Origin: an uncultured Prevotella sp.
GTDB lineage: Bacteria > Bacteroidota > Bacteroidia > Bacteroidales > Bacteroidaceae
Assembly: GCA_900557255.1 (NCBI GenBank)
Contig: USSA01000024.1
Span: 1 to 28,796, forward strand
Direction: 5' to 3'
Length of the DNA: 28,796 nt
The notes under the pieces are model-generated. The model did no database searches, was not told the DNA's origin, and saw only the letters and a list, made by a program, of their open reading frames with translations. The translations under genes and the position numbers were made by a program. This document shows, in pieces, positions 24,214 to 28,796 of this stretch (position 1 is the stretch's first letter; every line of letters starts with the position of its first letter).

Positions 24214-24866
24214 AAGAAACTGCTCAATCATTGTTTCAGGAGCAATTTGCAGCTTTTTATAATGAAAATGAACTACCATATGGTTACAGTATTGCTACAT
24301 TAGATAGTCTTTGTTCAATTAAAGGTGGGAAACGACTCCCTGCCGATGGCGAACTGCTTGATACTCCAACCGCACACCCATATATCCGTGTGCGTGATTT
24401 GGGAAGCAATCGGTATGTGTGTCTGACCAATCAATTTCAATATATTGATGAAGAAACACATTCTGCTATATCACGGTATATTGTCAATACTAACGATATT
24501 GTTATTTCTATCGTTGGAACTATTGGCTTGATAGGAAAAATACATACTTCGCTCAACAATGCAAACCTTACTGAAAACTGCGTTAAACTGGCTAATATTC
24601 ATACGGTTACCCCTGATTATCTTTACTATACTCTTTGCTATAAAAAGCAAATAAAAGAGATTGAATTATTAACAGTTGGTGCAGTTCAATCTAAGTTACC
24701 GATGTACAATATACAGTCAATGAAAATCCTCGTACCCCCAACAGAAGTTATAGAGGACTTTCAACATAATTTCGATATATTTAATGAGCAAATTGAAGCA
24801 AATACTATCGAAATTCAAAGACTTTATGAATTACAATCTGTTTTATTGGCAAAGCTGGCATATTAA
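24214..24866 (+). pseudogene. Silent inverted hsdS cassette (alternative TRD2)
   Basis: On the plus strand, opposite to the operon, the open frame runs from site c with NDNLEETAQSLFQEQFAAFY and then a full TRD: GYSIATLDSLCSIKGGKRLP, HPYIRVRDL, ISIVGTIGLIGK, TENCVKLAN, LYYTL, closing with FNEQIEANTIEIQRLYELQ. This is the C-terminal half of a specificity subunit, with no proper start codon (only a TTG at 24231). Inversion of the segment 24199-24885 would join it in frame to the half-gene at 24863-25387. It is intact rather than decayed: a storage copy. Its stop overlaps the stop of that half-gene. Confidence 0.88.
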
Positions 24867-25387
24867 GCTGCTAAATTATCATTTATCTTCTTCTTTAAAG
24901 CAATTCTCTCCGTAATCGCCTTATAACTGTTCACTATTTCAAGCTGTTTTTCAATAGGCGGGATAGGCAATTCCAGTCTGCAAATATCGTCCCAAGTAAT
25001 CCCACCACGAACACTTCCGTCAGTATGTAACCAACAAATACGGTCAAATTCCGGTCTGCGAAACCACATCATCAGATAATCTTCATTCAAAATGCTGTTA
25101 TCTACTACCTCAAACATAAAATACGCCGGAGAAACAATAGCAGGTTCTTCTTCATCATACAATGCAACCGGAAGTCGTTCATCACGACCAACGTGCATTG
25201 GATTACACGCAAACTTTCCTTTTGTTATCAGTTTATATTTACTCAAATCCGTACCAATGACATTTGCAACCGACGGCATAAAGAACTTGTCTATGTTAAT
25301 TCCCAAAACTCTGTCTGTTATGCTTTCTCTGTTCCGAGTATCAATCAGTCGGATATGGTTTCCTAAAATATCATAATTCGATTTCAT
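24863..25387 (-). CDS. Half-length HsdS (TRD1 only), switchable
   Basis: A 174-residue N-terminal half of a specificity subunit: YDILGNHIRLIDTRN, NEDYLMMWFRRPEFDR, then IEKQLEIVNSYKAITERI and ALKKKINDNLAA and stop. It is homologous to TRD1 of the full hsdS. The frame ends at core site d, where AAT-GAT-AAT-TTA-GCA-GCT-TAA gives Ala-Ala-stop. After c-d inversion the same frame would continue into TRD2 and give about 390 residues. Half S subunits can still form homodimers in some Type I enzymes and recognise palindromic targets, so this form may be active. The ATG at 25387 has AAGGAG upstream and overlaps the hsdM end by 17 bases. Confidence 0.88.
   Translation of the reverse strand: MKSNYDILGNHIRLIDTRNRESITDRVLGINIDKFFMPSVANVIGTDLSKYKLITKGKFACNPMHVGRDERLPVALYDEEEPAIVSPAYFMFEVVDNSILNEDYLMMWFRRPEFDRICWLHTDGSVRGGITWDDICRLELPIPPIEKQLEIVNSYKAITERIALKKKINDNLAA
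24871..24885 (-). repeat. Recombination core site d
   Basis: TAAATGATAATTTAG in minus orientation at the 3' end of the half hsdS, followed on that strand by CAGCTTAA. Inverted relative to sites a and c. Confidence 0.85.
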
Positions 25388-26942
25388 ATCCCAACTCCTT
25401 AAATACAGCAAGCAAATCTGATTTAGATTTTTCCTCTTGAGCAAGAAGTTCTTTGAGTTCTCCCTGCAATGATTTCATTTTGGTATCAAAGTCGATGTTC
25501 TCATCACGGTTGACAAACTCAATATATCTGCTCGGTACAAGAGTAAATCCTTTTTCCTTTACTTCATCAAAAGAAGCAGAACAGCAAAATTCCGGCACAT
25601 TCTCATAAGTTTCCTCATAGCCTTCCTGCTGCCAGTTATGATATACACTTGTAACTTTGGCTCTATCTTCCTCTGTCAATTCAATGTACTTCTTCTCATA
25701 AGGACTGCCCATCTGTCGTAAATCCATAAAGAGTATTTCATCTTCTCGATTACGATAGCGTTTTAGCTTTCCATTCTGTTCCACAACACGAGCCTTTTTA
25801 TTCTTATTGAGTACCCAAAGGGTAACGCTGATGTCTGTGGTATAGAAAAGGTTTCTCGGAAGAATAATGATTGCTTCTACCAAATGATTTTCTATAAGCT
25901 GCTGTCTGATTTTTAGCTCTGTACCATCATCAGATAATGCACCATTGGCAAGCAGGAAACCTGCTACACCGTTTTGAGAGAGTTTGGAAACAATATTCAG
26001 TATCCAACCATAGTTTGCATTACTTGTCGGCGGAACTTCATAGCCGTTCCAACGAGGGTCATCTACAAGCTCATTTTCGGCTCTCCACTGCTTCTGATTG
26101 AAAGGCGGGTTTGCCATAATGAAATCTGCTTTAAGGTCTTTGTGCTGGTCATTGGTAAATGTATTGGCTGCCATTTCTCCAAGATTTGCAGAAATACCAC
26201 GGATAGCTAAGTTCATTTTTGCCAGTTTGAAAGTGGTATTTGTGTATTCCTGACCGTAAATAGACACTTTCTTTTTATTACCGCTGTGTGCTTCTACGAA
26301 CTTGATGGACTGCACAAACATACCGCCCGAACCGCAACAAGGGTCATAAAGTATTCCATCGTAAGGCTCAAGCATTTCGGCAATCAGGTTTACAATACAC
26401 TTTGGTGTGTAGAACTCTCCTTTACCTTTTCCTTCTGCAAGAGCGAACTTACTAAGAAAATACTCATATACACGACCTATAATGTCGTTCTCTTTATCAT
26501 CAGTGTTGATACGATTGATTTCATCAAGCAAAGAAGCCAACTTTGCCGTATCAATATGTAAGCGGGAGTAATAGTTATCCGGCAAAGCACCTTTCAGTGC
26601 CGGGTTGTTCTTTTCAATCGTATAAAGTGCTGTATCTATCTTCAGGGCAATATCGTCCTGCTTTGCATTTTCAATAATATACTTCCAACGGCTTTCTTCA
26701 GGAAGATAGAATACATTTTCCTGAGTATAAAACGGCTTCATATCCGCATACTTTTCGCCGTGCGTAGCAATAATCTTATTACGGCATTCCTCAAACTTGT
26801 CACTGGCAAATTTAAGGAAGAATAAACTCAGAACAACGTGCTTATACTCCGCAGGTTCAACCGAACCTCTCAGTTTATCAGCACTTTTCCAAAGTGCTTC
26901 TTCCATTGATATTTCTTTCTTTGGTTTAGTTGTTCTTGCCAT
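25371..26942 (-). CDS. hsdM: Type I N6-adenine methyltransferase subunit M
   Basis: A 523-residue protein with an N-terminal HsdM_N helical domain (ADKLRGSVEPAEYKHVVLSL), SAM-binding motif I DPCCGSGGMF (residues 200-209) preceded by GEFYTPK, and the catalytic motif IV NPPF (278-281). All are typical for HsdM; length is normal. It methylates the sites chosen by whichever HsdS is present. It is the first large gene of the operon, 19 bases after the small HTH gene, with CGGAGG before the ATG. The half hsdS starts inside its last codons. Confidence 0.95.
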   Translation of the reverse strand: MARTTKPKKEISMEEALWKSADKLRGSVEPAEYKHVVLSLFFLKFASDKFEECRNKIIATHGEKYADMKPFYTQENVFYLPEESRWKYIIENAKQDDIALKIDTALYTIEKNNPALKGALPDNYYSRLHIDTAKLASLLDEINRINTDDKENDIIGRVYEYFLSKFALAEGKGKGEFYTPKCIVNLIAEMLEPYDGILYDPCCGSGGMFVQSIKFVEAHSGNKKKVSIYGQEYTNTTFKLAKMNLAIRGISANLGEMAANTFTNDQHKDLKADFIMANPPFNQKQWRAENELVDDPRWNGYEVPPTSNANYGWILNIVSKLSQNGVAGFLLANGALSDDGTELKIRQQLIENHLVEAIIILPRNLFYTTDISVTLWVLNKNKKARVVEQNGKLKRYRNREDEILFMDLRQMGSPYEKKYIELTEEDRAKVTSVYHNWQQEGYEETYENVPEFCCSASFDEVKEKGFTLVPSRYIEFVNRDENIDFDTKMKSLQGELKELLAQEEKSKSDLLAVFKELGYEIEL

Positions 26943-26961
26943 CTATAATTACCTCCGTATT

Positions 26962-27171
26962 TTAATCTTCGTCTAAAATAACTTCGCATATATCTCCGAT
27001 GTCACAATGAAACACCTGACATATCCTCATCAGTACTTCAAGAGATACCGGCTCATTCTTATTTATCTTCGTTGCAGCGTATGATGTGATTTCAGCTGCA
27101 CGCATTAAATCCTGTCTTTTCATTTGATTGTCAATCATAAGTTTTTGAAGTTTGTTATAGCATATCTTCAT
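26962..27171 (-). CDS. Small XRE-type HTH protein leading the hsd operon
   Basis: A 69-residue Cro/C1-type helix-turn-helix: NQMKRQDLMRAAEITSYAATKI then SLEVLMRICQVFHCDIGDI. It is the first gene behind the strong operon promoter and directly precedes hsdM, the place of controller (C) proteins in many restriction systems, which delay restriction until DNA is methylated. ATG at 27171 chosen: GAGGTG lies six bases before it; the GTG at 27180 lies inside that site. Confidence 0.85.
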   Translation of the reverse strand: MKICYNKLQKLMIDNQMKRQDLMRAAEITSYAATKINKNEPVSLEVLMRICQVFHCDIGDICEVILDED

Positions 27172-27210
27172 CAGTAACACCTCTTCATCTTATAATTCAT
27201 CTTTGTTACA

Positions 27211-27224
27211 GTTATTCATTTAAC
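27211..27224. promoter_or_regulatory. Inverted repeat at the operon start site
   Basis: GTTA-TTCATT-TAAC, directly abutting the -10 box of the hsd promoter. A repressor or controller bound here would block initiation; the small HTH protein is the natural candidate. The arms are short, so chance is possible. Confidence 0.4.
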
Positions 27225-27253
27225 ATTATATATTAAATTTTCAGGCATTTCAA
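27225..27253 (-). promoter_or_regulatory. Strong sigma-A promoter of the defence operon
   Basis: Minus strand TTGAAA (27253-27248), exactly 17 bases, TATAAT (27230-27225). I see no other equally good promoter before the WYL gene, so this may drive about 17.8 kb of genes. Confidence 0.85.
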
Positions 27254-27328
27254 GATTTCGGACAGAAATGTAACCTTTGAGGCATTAATGTGTCACTTTT
27301 TACAAACACCTAATGCAACTCTTTTAAA

Positions 27329-27359
27329 GAATAATAAAAAAGAGATGCCGAAGCACCTC
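27329..27359 (-). terminator. Terminator with TTCG loop
   Basis: Minus strand GAGGTGC-TTCG-GCATCTC (one G-T pair) followed by TTTTTTATTATT. The stem overlaps the stop codon of the Spo0A_C-like gene and separates it from the defence operon promoter. Confidence 0.85.
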
Positions 27360-27573
27360 AATTATACATTCTATTATTAACGTTCAATGCAATCATTGCT
27401 ATAACCTTTTCTATCGGCGGCTCTTTTCCGTCCGGTGCAACTGCTTTCCAAAAAGCTATTGCTTCCGGTTCAGCACTTTTCATTGCTTCCCGAATGGCAA
27501 ACTGCATTTCCTCTTTTACTGCTTTTTCGGTTGTTCCATTTTCTTTCGCTATTTGTCTGAAAATGTCATTCAC
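27358..27573 (-). CDS. Small Spo0A C-terminal-domain-like protein
   Basis: A 71-residue protein, MNDIFRQIAKENGTTEKAVKEEM, then AIREAMKS and FWKAVAPDGKEPPIEKVIAM. It resembles the short proteins annotated as Spo0A C-terminal domain-containing in Clostridia; it lacks the receiver domain and I cannot see a firm DNA-binding motif. AGGAAG precedes the ATG. It has its own promoter with a palindromic operator-like site and ends in a TTCG-loop terminator. Function unknown; an element regulator is plausible. Confidence 0.6.
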   Translation of the reverse strand: MNDIFRQIAKENGTTEKAVKEEMQFAIREAMKSAEPEAIAFWKAVAPDGKEPPIEKVIAMIALNVNNRMYN

Positions 27574-27605
27574 TTCTACTTCCTCATATGTCTATTAGTA
27601 TGTGT

Positions 27606-27618
27606 CTATCACTGATAG
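27606..27618. promoter_or_regulatory. Perfect 13-base palindrome CTATCAGTGATAG
   Basis: Six-base arms around one central base, five bases past the -10 of the Spo0A_C-like gene. The core is identical to the inner 13 bases of the Tn10 tetO operator. CTATCAGT recurs at 28153-28160 beside the XRE gene. Confidence 0.6.
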
Positions 27619-27623
27619 TTGTT

Positions 27624-27632
27624 GTTATAGCA
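27624..27632 (-). promoter_or_regulatory. Extended -10 promoter of the Spo0A_C-like gene
   Basis: Minus strand TGCTATAAC (TG-N-TATAAC). No strong -35 is seen. The start codon is about 50 bases downstream. Confidence 0.5.
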
Positions 27633-27686
27633 TATTCTCTCTGTCGAAGTCCCGAAAAATTTGTCGATAGCAGAAATTTTTTATAC

Positions 27687-27721
27687 TGAAAAAAAGAAAG
27701 CTCGTCGATTAGGACGAACTT
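27687..27721 (-). terminator. Terminator of the XRE gene
   Basis: Minus strand AAGTTCGTC (27721-27713) pairs with GACGAGCTT (27706-27698) with one G-T pair, followed by TTCTTTTTTTC. It lies eight bases past the stop. Confidence 0.85.
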
Positions 27722-27728
27722 CTGTGTT

Positions 27729-28064
27729 TTATGGAAGTATTTGCTTTGACTGCTTCACAAGTGTATCTATGACTTCATAAATTCTGTATCTATCTTCAGG
27801 AGCAAGTTTTTCAAGCTTCTCATTCAGCATTGAGTTTTTGACAGTATATCCCGTTTCCAGAACATCTGTAAGAACCATATCCGATGATACACCTAAAGCA
27901 TTTACTATCTTTATGAAAGTTTCGAGTGACGGAATTTTCTCTCCACGCTCAACCATACCAATATAATTTGTTGTCAAATCTGTTTTCTCAGCCAAATCTT
28001 CTTGGCGTAATTTCCTCGCAAGTCGGAACTTTCTTATATTCTTGCCGATTGTATCGAGCTTCAT
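27729..28064 (-). CDS. XRE-family transcription regulator
   Basis: A 111-residue protein with a classic Cro/C1 helix-turn-helix in residues 8-62 (RKLRQEDLAEKTDLTTNYIG, then VERGEKIPSLETFIKIVNAL) and a short C-terminal helical part (LAPEDRYRIYEVIDTLV) for dimerisation. It is divergent from the unknown gene at 28290 and is a likely repressor of that promoter and of the downstream one with the CTATCAGTGATAG palindrome. ATG at 28064 is preferred (GGGAGGT six bases upstream) over a GTG at 28067. Confidence 0.88.
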   Translation of the reverse strand: MKLDTIGKNIRKFRLARKLRQEDLAEKTDLTTNYIGMVERGEKIPSLETFIKIVNALGVSSDMVLTDVLETGYTVKNSMLNEKLEKLAPEDRYRIYEVIDTLVKQSKQILP

Positions 28065-28099
28065 CACATCACCTCCCTTAGTGTGCTTCCATAACTAAT

Positions 28100-28105
28100 A
28101 GTATA
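28100..28105 (-). promoter_or_regulatory. -10 box of the XRE gene
   Basis: Minus strand TATACT, about 36 bases before the start codon. The -35 is unclear. Confidence 0.35.
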
Positions 28106-28152
28106 GGTTAAGTAGATTCCAAATCACACGCACCAAAAGGAAGTCAAACCAA

Positions 28153-28165
28153 CTATCAGTAATGA
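28153..28165. promoter_or_regulatory. CTATCAGT half-site between divergent genes
   Basis: CTATCAGTAATGA repeats the left half of the palindrome at 27606-27618 and lies about 17 bases upstream of the extended -10 for the plus-strand gene. It is a possible XRE operator. Confidence 0.4.
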
Positions 28166-28181
28166 TTTCCAACTATTTTTA

Positions 28182-28190
28182 TGTTATACT
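28182..28190 (+). promoter_or_regulatory. Extended -10 promoter of the plus-strand gene
   Basis: TG-T-TATACT, about 100 bases before the ATG at 28290. No clear -35. Confidence 0.5.
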
Positions 28191-28208
28191 ATAAAAGTAG
28201 TAATTCAC

Positions 28209-28260
28209 GATTGTTAATGGCGAAAGACAAACCACAACCCAAGAGCCAAGTTAAACAATC
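28209..28260 (+). promoter_or_regulatory. Leader hairpin before the plus-strand gene
   Basis: GATTGTT-AA-TGGC (28209-28221) pairs with GCCA..TTA..AACAATC (28245-28260) with a three-base bulge, enclosing a 23-base purine-rich loop. It ends 29 bases before the start codon, so it could affect translation or RNA stability. Confidence 0.4.
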
Positions 28261-28289
28261 TCCATAGAATAAACTTAGGGGTAAAAGGA

Positions 28290-28742
28290 ATGGACGAACA
28301 AAAGATAATATTCAGTAATCGGTTTGAAAAAGAGAAATTTGAGGATTACAAAACAGATTTGGGAACTGGCAGCTCAATCACTCCTGACTTTTCAGGAGCT
28401 GATGATTTTTTGAAATTCATACAGAAGAACCGCAGAAGTGTTCCAAGTAAAGAACGAATTGCTGACAAAGATAAATTCATCAAGACCGTTTACGAGCTAT
28501 CCAATAGCTTTGAAATTGACGCTGACCTGATAGAATTTGCTGAGGGATATATCGCCAATATCTATGTAGATTATGCCTGCTACACTGGATATATCAAGAA
28601 GCTGTTAGCAATTCTTTTTATCCTTGCCGATGATATTTCCTTTTTAGATGGCAGTAAAGAAAATGCAGATATGCTTTTCAGCTTCACTTATCACACACAC
28701 CATATTTTCCTGAATAACAGAGAAACAACTGATTTCTCATAA
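28290..28742 (+). CDS. Unrecognised 150-residue protein
   Basis: MDEQKIIFSNRFEKEKFEDY begins a soluble, mostly helical protein with FSGADDFLKFIQKNRRSVPS and a more hydrophobic C-terminal part (YIKKLLAILFILADDISFLDG). No motif or signal peptide is recognised. The only plus-strand gene of normal structure in the window, divergent from the XRE regulator and likely controlled by it. AAAAGGA precedes the ATG closely. A terminator follows directly. It could be an accessory gene of the mobile element. Confidence 0.7.
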   Translation: MDEQKIIFSNRFEKEKFEDYKTDLGTGSSITPDFSGADDFLKFIQKNRRSVPSKERIADKDKFIKTVYELSNSFEIDADLIEFAEGYIANIYVDYACYTGYIKKLLAILFILADDISFLDGSKENADMLFSFTYHTHHIFLNNRETTDFS

Positions 28743-28749
28743 TGTACCC

Positions 28750-28780
28750 GATGGCTACTCAACTGAGCAGCCATCTTTTC
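28750..28780 (+). terminator. Terminator of the unrecognised plus-strand gene
   Basis: GATGGCT (28750-28756) pairs with AGCCATC (28769-28775), with CTCA/TGAG inside, followed by TTTTC and AATTTT. It lies eight bases past the stop. Confidence 0.8.
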
Positions 28781-28796
28781 AATTTTCCAGACACCG

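Noticed and set aside
24231..24866. Independent plus-strand hsdS gene
   Set aside because: It lacks TRD1, begins in the recombination core without a proper start, and its frame continues exactly from the half hsdS after inversion; it is a storage cassette.
9420..27171. BREX or Dnd/Ssp system
   Set aside because: No PglX, PglZ, BrxC, DndABCDE or Ssp-like genes; the only methyltransferase is a canonical HsdM.
2855..28742. Complete conjugative element
   Set aside because: Integrase, excisionases and regulators are present, but no relaxase, coupling ATPase, VirB4-like ATPase or oriT-like site was seen, so only one end of an element, or a non-conjugative island, can be claimed.
1..28796. CRISPR array, tRNA or rRNA genes
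   Set aside because: No regularly spaced repeats of 25-40 bases, no cas-like gene, and no cloverleaf or rRNA-like stretch noticed on either strand. The repeated 15-base cores are recombination sites.

Overview
The window looks like DNA from a low-GC Firmicute, most likely a gut clostridium near Lachnospiraceae. Evidence for this is the AT-rich composition, strong AGGAGG-type ribosome sites, sigma-A promoters, Tn916-type Int/Xis, and the DUF3267, DUF6440 and Spo0A_C-like genes. Nearly everything is on the minus strand, so transcription runs from high to low coordinates. The exceptions are the last gene and one inverted hsdS cassette.

Layout from the left. (1) 1-2070: chromosomal-looking small genes: the first codons of a methyltransferase-like gene, a DUF3267 membrane zincin, a DUF6440 protein, and a membrane-anchored HTH regulator cut short by a TGA at an expected zinc-ribbon cysteine. 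(2) 2071-2601: a free-standing C-terminal tRNA-binding domain of methionyl-tRNA synthetase, flanked by triplicated short repeats. (3) 2855-8135: the integration and control end of a mobile element: tyrosine integrase, three tandem excisionase-like genes (one frameshifted), a MazF-like protein with a zinc-finger tail, a sigma-like regulator whose ribosome site lies in a long hairpin, a zinc-ribbon protein, an ImmA-like metallopeptidase, a 39-codon ORF and a LexA-like repressor with promoter and operator-like palindrome. (4) 8325-9308: a WYL regulator.

(5) 9420-27171 is the core: an almost gapless minus-strand defence operon behind one strong promoter (27225-27253). Order of transcription: small HTH, hsdM, hsdS half-gene, an inverted silent hsdS cassette, tyrosine recombinase, full hsdS, HEPN/AbiU2-like gene, hsdR, DUF6361, PLD-like nuclease, SNF2-like helicase, an unrecognised Cys-rich protein and an ADP-ribosylglycohydrolase. 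Four copies of TAAATGATAATTTAG flank the two exchangeable C-terminal target-recognition cassettes, with the recombinase between them. Each inactive end is built so that the open frame closes as NDNL-Ala-Ala-stop. This is a phase-variable Type I restriction-modification locus in which inversion switches and swaps HsdS halves.

The five genes after hsdR have overlapping or nearly touching ends. I read them as a second, nested multi-gene defence module that I cannot match to a named system. (6) 27358-28796: a Spo0A_C-like small protein, an XRE regulator and a divergent unknown gene, with shared CTATCAGT operator-like sites. No relaxase, conjugation ATPase or other transfer gene is in the window, so whether the element is conjugative cannot be told from here.
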